A stretch of DNA of 56,232 nt from Lachnospiraceae bacterium (GTDB taxonomy: Bacteria; Bacillota; Clostridia; Lachnospirales; Lachnospiraceae). The translations under genes and the position numbers were made by a program. The number at the start of each line of letters is the position of its first letter. Within the stretch, counting starts at the first letter, position 1. Where the stretch lies: positions 1 to 56,232 of the forward strand of contig JAEEXY010000013.1 in NCBI GenBank assembly GCA_016288005.1. Reading direction: 5' to 3'. A model generated the notes under the pieces. The model was given only the letters and a program-made list of their open reading frames with translations, made no database searches and was not told the origin of the DNA. Below are positions 41,100 through 49,767 of the stretch, piece by piece.

Positions 41100-42512
41100 A
41101 TGAAGGCTTTTATCTCAAAAAACAGGAATTTCATATTTTGCTGTGTGATCATAGCGGCGGTATATCTTCTGGATTCGCTGTTATTTTTTTCGCAGTTTTA
41201 TTTAATGTATGATTTCTACAGCGAAAAGACTATCAATGCCGTATCTACCGGATGGGCATATCTGGCGCAGGGCACGGGACTGGTACTTTTCATGCTCCTG
41301 TACAAAACCCGCAGCCGCCTGTCTGCCCGCAGAGTGTTCCAGGTATTGCTGTTTCTTATAGAAGTTCCGGTGATCATCGCGTCGATCCTGATACCCGGCA
41401 GGATATTGCTGATGTTTATGATCGTTATCCTTAATATAATAATAGGACTGCACACGGGGTTTACCTTTACCCTGGCTGCGGCGCACGCGCCCACATCACG
41501 GCTGGGACTCTGCTACGGTCTGGCTTACGCGGTCGGCGCTTTCGGTACCTGGCTGATATCCGAGATCAGCGGAGGACTGATGACATCCTATCGTATTATT
41601 TTTGCGGACAGCCTCTTGATAGCGCTTATCGTGGTCATTATACTCATGTACAGGGACGCGTTTGAAAACGGACGGGATGGGGAAAATGCCGATACAGAGG
41701 CCCCTCAGACAGCGGACGGGATATCACCGGATACTGCGAGGGGAAGAAAGATACTGATCTTACTGTGCCTGGTCATAGCGATAATGGCGCCTATCTCGAG
41801 CATAGGTACCAATAATAACCTGTATGTCGAATACAGCCGTGAGTTCATCCTGCTGGCGCAGCGCAGCTTTTACGCGGTGGGACTGATAGCCGCGGGCCTG
41901 ATCTTTGACAAAAACCGTATGATCGGCGGGATCTGTACTATAGTAAGTCTCATATATCCGATCGTGCTGATCATGGTATATCAGGAGAGCGGGCTGGTAA
42001 TGCCTGTCATCGGAATGTCATATGTTATACTGGGATTCTTTGCCGTATACCGTGCAGCGTCATTGATGACACTGGCGGCGGACAGCAAAAAACTGCAGCT
42101 GGCACCGCTCGGACTGGCCGTAGCGCGTATCTGCGAGGCTGTTTCCGTGCTGGCGATCATTGAGATCGGGTGCGATGAGCTGGCGTCAGTGATACTGGTG
42201 AGCGTCCTGTTCATACCGCTCGTAATACTGTTTTTCCTGATGGTAAAAGAGCAATATACCCCTCCCGCGGCTGCGGCCGGGGCGCCGAGGGAACTCAGCG
42301 CCGATGAACGACGCGCGGCTTTCGCGGAGCAATACGGACTGACACGACGCGAAGAAGAGATAGCCACGTTCCTGTCGGAGGGACGCTCGAACGGTGAGAT
42401 AGCGGACCTGCTCCAGCTTTCGGAAAATACGGTGCGATTTCATGTATCCAATATATTAAAGAAGACCGGGATGAAGGACAGAAATGAGGTAAGCAGGGCC
42501 TACAGACAGTGA
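41100..42512 (+). CDS. Membrane-embedded LuxR-type regulator
   Basis: A 470-residue protein. About twelve membrane helices (residues ~8-390) in an MFS-like layout are followed by a short Ala-rich linker and a LuxR_C/GerE helix-turn-helix: LTRREEEIATFLSEGRSNGE and IADLLQLSENTVRFHVSNIL. Such proteins bind DNA from the membrane and sense a small molecule through the transporter-like part. The GGAGG site is only 4 nt from the ATG at 41100; the TTG at 41082 and ATG at 41097 are closer or upstream and less likely. It is followed 23 nt later by a short-chain dehydrogenase gene, a possible target or partner. Confidence 0.85.
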   Translation: MKAFISKNRNFIFCCVIIAAVYLLDSLLFFSQFYLMYDFYSEKTINAVSTGWAYLAQGTGLVLFMLLYKTRSRLSARRVFQVLLFLIEVPVIIASILIPGRILLMFMIVILNIIIGLHTGFTFTLAAAHAPTSRLGLCYGLAYAVGAFGTWLISEISGGLMTSYRIIFADSLLIALIVVIILMYRDAFENGRDGENADTEAPQTADGISPDTARGRKILILLCLVIAIMAPISSIGTNNNLYVEYSREFILLAQRSFYAVGLIAAGLIFDKNRMIGGICTIVSLIYPIVLIMVYQESGLVMPVIGMSYVILGFFAVYRAASLMTLAADSKKLQLAPLGLAVARICEAVSVLAIIEIGCDELASVILVSVLFIPLVILFFLMVKEQYTPPAAAAGAPRELSADERRAAFAEQYGLTRREEEIATFLSEGRSNGEIADLLQLSENTVRFHVSNILKKTGMKDRNEVSRAYRQ

Positions 42513-42535
42513 TCCGATCACGGGAGGTATTGTTT

Positions 42536-43312
42536 ATGGTTGCGGTAGTTACGGGCGCCAGCTCGGGTTTCGGGTATGAAGTTTGCGCACAGCTGATCGA
42601 AAAGGGCTATACGGTCTACGGCATCAGCAGGAGGGAGCATGCGCCGGACGGAGTGAGGGCACTGTGCGCCGATGTTTCGGACGAGAACGCCATACGATCC
42701 GCGATCGCTGAGGCAGCACGGCGTGAGGGACGGATCGATCTGCTGATCGCCAACGCCGGCATGGGCATATCAGGTCCGGTAGAGTTTACCCCCAAAGAGT
42801 CTTCATGGCGTATCATCGACGTCAATTTCTTCGGACAGGTCTACGCAGCGCAGGCCGTCCTTCCTTATATGCGCGCGCAGAAAAGCGGCACGATCGTTTT
42901 TGTGAGTTCTGTCGGCGCTCCTATCGCGCTGCCTTATCAGGCTTTCTATTCCGCGAGCAAATCTGCGGTCAATTCTATAGCCCTCGCGCTTCGAAACGAA
43001 GTGCGTGAATTCGGCATACACGTTACGGCAGTCATGCCGGGAGACGCCAGCACCGGATTCACGGACGCGCGGGTCAAAAATCATGACAATTCTATGTATC
43101 CCGGGTGCGACCGCGCCGTCAGTTCCATGGAGAAGGACGAGCGGAACGGCATCCCTGCGTCGCGCGTGGCCTCTGTGATCGTTCGCGCGGCCGGCAAAAA
43201 GAACCCCGCGCCTCTCTACGTAGCGGGCTTCAAATACCGTCTGCTTCTGTTCCTTTATAACATTCTGCCCGCGAGGATCGCAGTGTGGCTCGTAGGGAAA
43301 TTTTATACCTGA
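42536..43312 (+). CDS. Short-chain dehydrogenase/reductase
   Basis: A 258-residue classical SDR. Cofactor motif TGASSGFGYEV at the N-terminus, NAGMGISGPVE (NNAG equivalent), catalytic Ser in VFVSSVG, and YSASKSAVN (Tyr near 138, Lys near 142). The start at 42536 follows CGGGAGGT by 8 nt; an in-frame start at 42509 overlaps the LuxR gene and is rejected. The C-terminus is hydrophobic (FKYRLLLFLYNILPARIAVW), as in some membrane-associated SDRs acting on lipids. Substrate unknown. Confidence 0.88.
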   Translation: MVAVVTGASSGFGYEVCAQLIEKGYTVYGISRREHAPDGVRALCADVSDENAIRSAIAEAARREGRIDLLIANAGMGISGPVEFTPKESSWRIIDVNFFGQVYAAQAVLPYMRAQKSGTIVFVSSVGAPIALPYQAFYSASKSAVNSIALALRNEVREFGIHVTAVMPGDASTGFTDARVKNHDNSMYPGCDRAVSSMEKDERNGIPASRVASVIVRAAGKKNPAPLYVAGFKYRLLLFLYNILPARIAVWLVGKFYT

Positions 43313-43366
43313 ACATGTAAATTTTTTACTTTGTGCAAATTGTACATTTTTGGGGATGAATAATTA

Positions 43367-43395
43367 TTGACATTGGGCGAAAGTACAATTATACT
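43367..43395 (+). promoter_or_regulatory. Strong promoter of the saccharide importer operon
   Basis: TTGACA (43367-43372), 17 bp, TATACT (43390-43395). It predicts an untranslated leader of roughly 130 nt before the ATG at 43534. Confidence 0.82.
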
Positions 43396-43430
43396 CGAAT
43401 TGTAAGGTAAAACGATTTACCCGACCGCCT

Positions 43431-43522
43431 TTTTTGTGCATTTTTGTGCAGGGCCCGCCGGAGCGGTCGTTTTGACTTACATATAGCCCAAAAAGGGCTG
43501 CAAAAATTTTTTGCGAAGGGAG
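43431..43522 (+). other. Leader with tandem 10-mer and hairpin before the ribosome site
   Basis: TTTTTGTGCA occurs twice in direct tandem (43431-43450). Sequences around it (AAAACGA...ACCGCC before, GCGGTCGTTTT after) can pair imperfectly. A second hairpin GCAAAAA / TTTTTTGC (43500-43514) directly abuts the GAAGGGAG ribosome site. A three-codon frame, ATGAAAAAATGA at 43525, precedes the real start. It may be a regulatory leader. Confidence 0.4.
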
Positions 43523-43533
43523 CATATGAAAAA

Positions 43534-45045
43534 ATGAAAAATGGTTTCAAAAGGGGAATCACGATTTTCCTGGCATTAGTCATGATCGTAGGACTCATGG
43601 CATGCGGGAAAAAGGGCGACGATGCCGGTAACGGCGGCACCACAAGCAGTGATGGGGGCTCAAAGTCAGGCGGCTATGTAAAGCTCGTGTTATGGGGTAA
43701 CGGCAGTGCCGATACCGCAGACTGCGAAGCGGTTGCCGAGGCTGTAAGCAAGATCACCCGTGAGAAGATCGGCTGCGAGATCCAGCTTGTCCGCGGACAG
43801 GATGCTGAGCAGATCCAGCTTGCACTTACAACAGGTGAGCCTATCGACCTTCTCTGCTACAACAACATCAGCGGTCAGTTCAATACCGTAGTTAACAACA
43901 ACTGGGCATATCCTCTCGATGAGCTGCTTGACAAGTTCGGACAGGGCGCAAAGGCTTTCATCAACCCCAACGACCTTGATGCCTGCAGATACAACGGAGT
44001 TCTCTATGCACTTCCTAACCAGAAGGATACTTCCCGTGCAGCAGGTTTTGCTATGCGTAAGGATATCTGCGATGCACTCGGCATCACAGTTCCCGAGTAT
44101 GGCACATATGATCAGATGCATGACATCCTTGTAAAGGTTCATGCAGCTTATCCCGATATGTATCCCCTCGTTCCCACATGGGCAAACGGCGGAATGCAGA
44201 CCACACTTCCCGCAGATCCTCTCGGCGACAGCCTTGGTGTTCTTGAGGATTGCCGTGAATCGAGCACTACAGTTGTAAACCAGGCCGAGACAAAGTCTTT
44301 CCAGGATCTTTGCTACATGATGTGGCAGTGGAATCAGGAAGGCCTGATCATGCCTGATGCAACAACAACCACAGAGAACGCTCTTCTTTCTTCCAACGGC
44401 TTCGCTATGTACGAGAACTGGAAGCCCGGTAAGGAGCTCGAGGTTTACAAGGGCAATGGTAAGGAAGTTTACTTCATGAAGATACATGGCCCTATCAAGC
44501 ACACAGCTATCCCTAACGGTAACTCATGGATCATTCCTTACTGCTCGAAGCATCCTGAGGAAGCTATGAAGATGTGGAATCTTATGTACACCGATCCCGA
44601 GATCTCCAACCTTCTTATCAACGGTATCGAGGGCAAGCACTGGGTATATGCAAATGATGCACACACCATGATCAAGTCCCCTGAAGGCGTTGACCCCAAC
44701 GCTTCCGGTTACTCGTCTATGGACTGGGCTTGGCCTAACCAGCAGATCACTCCAGTTTGGGAAGGCGCTGAGGATCCCGATCTTTGGAAGAAGCTTAACG
44801 AGTTCAACAACAGCGGCGTAGCAAGTCCTGCAATGGGCTTCATTTGGGACAGCAGCTCTGTTATGAACCAGGTAACCGCTTGCAACAACGTTGCATCTGA
44901 GTACAGAACCGCTCTTTCTTGGGGCGCTATCGATCCCGCAGAGAATCTTCCTAAGTACATTCAGGCTCTTAAGGATGCCGGCATCGACGATATCATCGCC
45001 GAGAAGCAGAAGCAGCTGAATGAATTCCTTGCGAAGAAGAAATAA
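43534..45045 (+). CDS. Family 1 extracellular solute-binding lipoprotein (LplA/YtcQ type)
   Basis: A 503-residue binding protein of a complex-saccharide importer. The start at 43534 follows GAAGGGAG by 11 nt and gives a normal lipoprotein signal (ITIFLALVMIVGLMAC); the upstream frame start at 43444 is in the leader and is rejected. The mature protein begins with a Gly/Ser linker. The fold fits the LplA/YtcQ class: LVLWGNGSADTADCEA, QLALTTGEPIDLLCYN, LPNQKDTSRAAGFAMRKDI, and PNGNSWIIPYCSKHPEEAMK. Codon bias is strong, so it is probably abundant. Family members import oligogalacturonides, alditols or other oligosaccharides. No neighbouring hydrolase reveals the substrate. Confidence 0.88.
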   Translation: MKNGFKRGITIFLALVMIVGLMACGKKGDDAGNGGTTSSDGGSKSGGYVKLVLWGNGSADTADCEAVAEAVSKITREKIGCEIQLVRGQDAEQIQLALTTGEPIDLLCYNNISGQFNTVVNNNWAYPLDELLDKFGQGAKAFINPNDLDACRYNGVLYALPNQKDTSRAAGFAMRKDICDALGITVPEYGTYDQMHDILVKVHAAYPDMYPLVPTWANGGMQTTLPADPLGDSLGVLEDCRESSTTVVNQAETKSFQDLCYMMWQWNQEGLIMPDATTTTENALLSSNGFAMYENWKPGKELEVYKGNGKEVYFMKIHGPIKHTAIPNGNSWIIPYCSKHPEEAMKMWNLMYTDPEISNLLINGIEGKHWVYANDAHTMIKSPEGVDPNASGYSSMDWAWPNQQITPVWEGAEDPDLWKKLNEFNNSGVASPAMGFIWDSSSVMNQVTACNNVASEYRTALSWGAIDPAENLPKYIQALKDAGIDDIIAEKQKQLNEFLAKKK

Positions 45046-45076
45046 TTCTGTTTAACAAAAAAATATAAACACTATC

Positions 45077-45112
45077 GTGCAGGTGCCAAAACTATGCTTT
45101 TGACACCTGCAC
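45077..45112 (+). other. Intercistronic hairpin after the binding-protein gene
   Basis: A 9-bp stem GTGCAGGTG / CACCTGCAC extended by five more pairs past one mismatch, no U-tract. Same position relative to a binding-protein gene as the hairpin at 4616. Confidence 0.68.
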
Positions 45113-45146
45113 ATATTGATAGCGTTAGAAGCGGAGGGGCGCAGGT

Positions 45147-46064
45147 GTGAAGAAGTTTGCAAAAAAGATGAAGCATTTTTGGCCGCTGTATATAATGTTT
45201 TTACCCGGCGCAGTATATCTTTTCATCAATTGCTATATTCCGATGTTCGGAATACAGATAGCCTTCAGAAATTATAAGGCAAATATGGGTGTATACGGCA
45301 GCCCTTGGTGCGGATTGGATAACTTTAAGTTCCTCACCCGTACCAAAGACGCCTGGATCATGATCAGAAACACCGTGCTTTATAATCTTGTATTTATAAC
45401 ATTAGGCACGATTCTGGCTGTGGCAACAGCGATCATCCTTAATGATATACGTTCTAAAAAGGGAAAACAATTATATCAGACGATCATTCTGATCCCTTTC
45501 CTGATCTCGATGGTTATCGTCAGCTATCTTGCTTTTGCTTTCCTGAGCACCAGTAACGGATATATCAACAATACACTGGTCAAGCTGTTCGGAATAACGG
45601 CTATAGACTGGTATAATAATCCAAAATATTGGCCTGTCATACTAGTGCTGATAAATATCTGGAAAAACCTGGGATATAATATGATCCTATATTATGCTAC
45701 CATCTGCGGTATCGACGGAACGCTGTATGAAGCGGCGGTCGTGGATGGAGCAAGCCGCTGGCAGAGAGTAAAGTATGTTACGCTGCCCGGCCTCAAATCA
45801 ACTATCATCGTACTGACACTTATGGCACTCGGCGGAATCTTCCGCTCGGATTTTGGTCTTTTCTATCAGGTTCCTCAGAACTCCGGTCCGCTTATCAGCG
45901 TGACCCAGACTATCGACACCTACGTATACCGCGGTCTGATGCAGAACAACAATATCGGTATGTCCTCGGCTGCAGGTCTCTATCAGTCGGTTGTCGGGTT
46001 TGTGCTGGTATTTACCGCTAACTGGGTAGTTAGAAAGATTGACAACGAAAGTTCGCTGTTTTAA
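45147..46064 (+). CDS. Saccharide ABC importer permease (LplB/YteP type)
   Basis: A 305-residue permease with six membrane helices, starting at GTG after GGAGGGG. The inner-membrane component motif EAAVVDGASRWQRVKYVTLP (EAA loop) is complete and contacts a shared ATPase. The N-terminal segment FLPGAVYLFINCYIPMFGIQ and the loop GLDNFKFL are typical of this family. No ATPase gene is in the operon; these importers use a multitask MsmX-type ATPase encoded elsewhere. Confidence 0.92.
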   Translation: MKKFAKKMKHFWPLYIMFLPGAVYLFINCYIPMFGIQIAFRNYKANMGVYGSPWCGLDNFKFLTRTKDAWIMIRNTVLYNLVFITLGTILAVATAIILNDIRSKKGKQLYQTIILIPFLISMVIVSYLAFAFLSTSNGYINNTLVKLFGITAIDWYNNPKYWPVILVLINIWKNLGYNMILYYATICGIDGTLYEAAVVDGASRWQRVKYVTLPGLKSTIIVLTLMALGGIFRSDFGLFYQVPQNSGPLISVTQTIDTYVYRGLMQNNNIGMSSAAGLYQSVVGFVLVFTANWVVRKIDNESSLF

Positions 46065-46078
46065 GGGGAGGGGAAAAC

Positions 46079-46966
46079 ATGATACAAAAAGACAAAGGAT
46101 TTCAGATCTTCGCAAATGCACTGATGATCTTCCTGGTCATCTGTGTACTTGCACCGTTCTTCCTTATGCTCATGTCATCGCTTACGGATGAACAGTCATT
46201 GATCGCAAACGGATACAGTTTCTTCCCTAAGAAATTCAGCCTTTATGCTTATAGATATCTGCTGGTTCAGTCCGGCTCCGTTGGACGAGGCTATTTCATA
46301 TCGGTTATGATCACGGTGATCGGAACCATTGCAAACCTGTTCTGTACCATTTTATATGCATACCCGCTTTCGAGAAAGAATCTTCCCGGAAGAACATTCT
46401 TCGCGTTTTATCTGTTCTTCACGATGCTCTTCTCCGGCGGTCTTGTTCCCGCATATCTGATGTGGACACAGACATTCCATATCCGAAATACATGGATCGC
46501 ATTGCTGGTTCCCGGACTTCTGATGAGTTCGTTTAACGTAATCATGATGCGTACATACTTCACGACGAACATTCCGGATGAAGTTATCGAAGCGGCCAGG
46601 ATTGACGGCGCCAGCGAGTTCAAGATCGTTTATAAGGTAGTATTCCCTATGGCGGTGCCGATCACCGCGACCATTGCACTTCTGGTAGGACTTGCTTACT
46701 GGAACGACTGGATGAACGGTCTGTACTATATCAACGATGATAAGATGTACAGTATTCAGGTACTGCTCATGAAGATCCAGCGAAATCTGGATCAGCTGCG
46801 ACAACAGGCTCAAAACGGCAGCGGAAATGTCAACCTGGCGGAGCTGCCATCTACTTCGGTTCGAATGGCACTGACGGTTCTGGGTATTCTGCCCGTTATG
46901 ATCATATATCCGTTCCTGCAGAGATATTTCGTAAAAGGAATTACGATCGGTGCTGTAAAGGGATAA
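46079..46966 (+). CDS. Saccharide ABC importer permease (LplC/YtcP type)
   Basis: A 295-residue second permease subunit with six helices and a GGGGAGGGG site 14 nt after the first permease. EAA loop: EAARIDGASEFKIVYKVVFP. Family markers include LTDEQSLIANGYSFFPKKFS near the start and the C-terminal PFLQRYFVKGITIGAVKG. It completes the binding protein-permease-permease operon and ends at a terminator. Confidence 0.93.
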   Translation: MIQKDKGFQIFANALMIFLVICVLAPFFLMLMSSLTDEQSLIANGYSFFPKKFSLYAYRYLLVQSGSVGRGYFISVMITVIGTIANLFCTILYAYPLSRKNLPGRTFFAFYLFFTMLFSGGLVPAYLMWTQTFHIRNTWIALLVPGLLMSSFNVIMMRTYFTTNIPDEVIEAARIDGASEFKIVYKVVFPMAVPITATIALLVGLAYWNDWMNGLYYINDDKMYSIQVLLMKIQRNLDQLRQQAQNGSGNVNLAELPSTSVRMALTVLGILPVMIIYPFLQRYFVKGITIGAVKG

Positions 46967-46987
46967 TAACCATAAGTTGCATATATG

Positions 46988-47014
46988 CGCCTCCCGCTGT
47001 CACGGGGGGCGTTT
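46988..47014 (+). terminator. Terminator of the saccharide importer operon
   Basis: Nine-bp GC-rich stem CGCCTCCCG / CGGGGGGCG with one G-U pair, CTGTCA loop, then TTT. The T-run is short but the stem is strong. Confidence 0.7.
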
Positions 47015-47078
47015 GCATTATACGCCTTTGTAATGGTATATTGTATTTATTGGGAAGCTATATTTATGGGAGCGGGAT

Positions 47079-48278
47079 ATGATCACTATCACAAAACAAC
47101 AGGCAGCACGGTTTATCCTGGCCGTGCAGGGACTGATCGGCCCGTATCGGTTTACGGGGAAAATAGGAGCGTATGATTACGTGCGCCGGGCAGGATGCAT
47201 ACAGTTCGATCCGGTCGACGTCTGCGGCAAAAATGCCGAGCTGACACTGCAGTCGAGGGTCAAAGGCTTTACGAAATCAATGCTTGGGGAACTGCTTTAT
47301 GAGGACCGTAAACTGGTAGACTACGTAGATAAGGAACTGTCCATATGGCCGGCGGAGGACTGGCCGTATTTTGCGGTTTTCAGGGAGCGCGGACGGCAGC
47401 TGGGAGATACTTTTGAGGGCCTGCAGGAACTGAAGGAAGAGGCTCTGTCCTATATCAGAGAGAACGGCCCGGTCTGCAGCGATACACTGCCGATCGAAGG
47501 CGAGATATACTGGCATTCTTCGATGCACTGGAGCGGCAACTGGCATAAAAAGTCCCCTGCGGCGAGATCTGTCCTGGAACAGCTGTATACCGAGGGGGAG
47601 CTGGTCATCCATCATAAAAACGGCAGCCGAAAGTATTACGATCTGGCGGAGAGATACCTGCCAGCCGGTATTTTAAAGGCCGATGATCCGTGCAAAGATG
47701 AGTTCGAGCGGATATCCTGGCGTGTGCTGCGCAGGATCGGCGCGGTAGGTCTCCTGTGGGACAAGAGCAGCGCAGCGTTTTTGGGCATCGATCTGAAAGC
47801 TGATATGAGGAAACAGGTGCTGGCAAAACTGCTGGCGGATAATAAGATCGCAGCGGCTGCGGTAGAGGGGATAAAGGTACCTTTTTACTATCGGACTGAA
47901 GATGAAGAACTCATGAGGGAGATCCTGGACGGAAGCGCTGATCTGAAGCCGAGGATGTCGTTTATCGCGCCTCTCGATCCGCTTATGTGGGATAAGGCGC
48001 TGATCCAGGCACTGTGGGGGTTCACTTATTCGTGGGAGATATATACTCCTGCGGTCAAGAGAAAGTACGGCTATTATACGCTGCCGATCATATACGGAGA
48101 CCGGTTTGTCGGGCGGATAGAGGCAGTTCCGGACCGCAAAGAAGGCATTCTGCGCGTAAAAGGCCTGTGGTGGGAGCAGGGGGTCAGACAGACGAAAGCG
48201 CTCAGATCGGCGCTGGAGCGGGCCCTCAGAGATTTTGCCAAATTCAATGACTGCAAGGCTGTGAACCTGCCGGATTAA
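47079..48278 (+). CDS. YcaQ/AlkX-type DNA glycosylase
   Basis: A 399-residue winged-helix protein of the HTH_42 (AlkZ/YcaQ) family, which removes alkylated bases and unhooks interstrand crosslinks. The catalytic QxD motif is seen as Q42-F43-D44 in CIQFDPVDVCGKNAEL. This places it with the YcaQ/AlkX branch rather than the AlkZ branch (QxQ). Other family segments: LVDYVDKELSIWPAEDWP, HWSGNWHKKS, and the C-terminal FIAPLDPLMWDKALIQALWGF and YGYYTLPIIYGDRFVGRIE. A possible promoter (TTGCAT, 18 bp, TATATT at 47037) lies just before it. It seems to be a single-gene unit. Confidence 0.86.
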   Translation: MITITKQQAARFILAVQGLIGPYRFTGKIGAYDYVRRAGCIQFDPVDVCGKNAELTLQSRVKGFTKSMLGELLYEDRKLVDYVDKELSIWPAEDWPYFAVFRERGRQLGDTFEGLQELKEEALSYIRENGPVCSDTLPIEGEIYWHSSMHWSGNWHKKSPAARSVLEQLYTEGELVIHHKNGSRKYYDLAERYLPAGILKADDPCKDEFERISWRVLRRIGAVGLLWDKSSAAFLGIDLKADMRKQVLAKLLADNKIAAAAVEGIKVPFYYRTEDEELMREILDGSADLKPRMSFIAPLDPLMWDKALIQALWGFTYSWEIYTPAVKRKYGYYTLPIIYGDRFVGRIEAVPDRKEGILRVKGLWWEQGVRQTKALRSALERALRDFAKFNDCKAVNLPD

Positions 48279-48318
48279 GGTATATTGAAAATAATGACTT
48301 TTCCAAGGAGATGAGAAA

Positions 48319-48891
48319 ATGGCTAAACGACGTTCGGTTGATCCCATATATTCCATGTGCGTTCAGCCGTCTTTTATCATAGGCACAAACAATGAGGACG
48401 GCACGGCTAACTTCGCGCCTATCACATGGGCCAGCGCGACGCATGAGGAGGGCGACGGATATCTGTTCGTTATCAGTATGTCCGGGACCAAGATGACTAA
48501 GAAAAATGTCCTGAGGACCGGCATTTTCAGCGCCAATCTTGTCAGCACGGATATGCTGCCGCTCATGGATTATTTCGGATCGAAGCATGCCGGGGACGGC
48601 GCCAAGAATGATATTCCCTACGAGGTTGTCCGCGGGGAGGTTTTGGATGTTCCCGTTTTGAACGAAAGCCGCTGGGTATACGAATGCGAGGTCGCAAAAA
48701 CCGTCGAGACCGGGGATTCGAGTACATTTTTCTGCAGGATACGCAATATACAGATGGATGAAAATCTTGTATGCGAAGATATATTTGATGTTGACCTAAA
48801 AGTGCTCGACCCGGTCATTTATTCCGGCAGATATTACAGTCTTGGGGAAATGCTCGGAAGGATCGGCGATCTTGCGGAAAGGAAAAGATAA
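48319..48891 (+). CDS. Flavin reductase-like (flavoredoxin-type) FMN protein
   Basis: A 190-residue split-barrel FMN-binding protein of the flavin reductase/flavoredoxin family. Segments: FIIGTNNEDGTANFAPITW near the N-terminus, FVISMSGTKMTKKNVLRTG and FSANLVSTDM in the flavin-binding part, then CEVAKTVETGDSSTFFCRI. A strong AAGGAGATGAG site precedes the ATG. It acts in the cytoplasm as an electron-transfer or reductase protein; the partner is not shown. Confidence 0.84.
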   Translation: MAKRRSVDPIYSMCVQPSFIIGTNNEDGTANFAPITWASATHEEGDGYLFVISMSGTKMTKKNVLRTGIFSANLVSTDMLPLMDYFGSKHAGDGAKNDIPYEVVRGEVLDVPVLNESRWVYECEVAKTVETGDSSTFFCRIRNIQMDENLVCEDIFDVDLKVLDPVIYSGRYYSLGEMLGRIGDLAERKR

Positions 48892-48930
48892 AGAGAAAAA
48901 GGATTTGGGATTCGAACAGTGAGGGTATCA

Positions 48931-49689
48931 ATGATCGATCATAGGGTAAAAGCGCAGCTTGCACTTGAGTTTAACTGCAGGCCTGAGGATTTTGAACGTG
49001 ATGAAAATGTCATCACAAAAAACTGTCTGCATGATGACAGAAGAAAGTTTTCAGATGATCCGTTTTTCCTTCAGATGGCAACATTTGGGCGGAATGCCGT
49101 GATCTCAGCCGATGAAGAGCTGCATCTGTGGCTTAATGAATGGGTAAAAGGAAAACGTGGATTCTGGCTTTTTGAACAGCATAATTTCTATGAGCTCGAG
49201 CGTGAACTCAGGAAGCACGGGTTTAAAATGGCGCTTACTCATCATATGTTCCTGCCTGAAAAGGATACTTCCGATCTCAAAACGGATATGAAGATCAGAT
49301 GGCTGGAGCAGGAGGATATTCATCCTTTTTACGGAAAGGAAGAGTTCTCAAATGCGCTGTGCGACAGGTTCAGGCCGGAAAGACCCGACGTGCTCGCGGT
49401 GATCGCACTTGACGGGGAGAAGGTAATGGGAATGGCCGGCTGCTCTGCGGATACGCCCCTTATGTGGCAGATCGGAATAGACGTGCTGCCCGAATACAGA
49501 GGCCGCGGGATCGGGAAAACACTGGTCACTATGCTCAAGAATGAAGTAATACGAAGAGGTGCGATACCCTATTACGGAACGAGTCTTTCCAATATCTTTT
49601 CATGGAAGATCGCGTTGGAAAGCGGATTTGCACCCGCATGGATCGAGACGGAATCAAGACCTTGCGATGATAATGAATTTGCGAAATGA
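48931..49689 (+). CDS. GNAT-family N-acetyltransferase
   Basis: A 252-residue protein. The C-terminal half is a GNAT domain with the acetyl-CoA loop VLPEYRGRGIGKTLVTML and a following YYGTSLSNIFSWKIALESG. The N-terminal half (about 120 residues) is an extra domain found in a clostridial GNAT subfamily. I chose the ATG at 48931 (GAGGG five nt upstream); a GTG at 48919 in the same frame would add four residues. Target unknown. Confidence 0.82.
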   Translation: MIDHRVKAQLALEFNCRPEDFERDENVITKNCLHDDRRKFSDDPFFLQMATFGRNAVISADEELHLWLNEWVKGKRGFWLFEQHNFYELERELRKHGFKMALTHHMFLPEKDTSDLKTDMKIRWLEQEDIHPFYGKEEFSNALCDRFRPERPDVLAVIALDGEKVMGMAGCSADTPLMWQIGIDVLPEYRGRGIGKTLVTMLKNEVIRRGAIPYYGTSLSNIFSWKIALESGFAPAWIETESRPCDDNEFAK

Positions 49690-49767
49690 CAGCTTCATGA
49701 AGAGAAAAAATGGGGAATGACGAGAGACGGGCTTTGCAGTAGGTTTTAAGAAAGAAGGGATGGTTTC

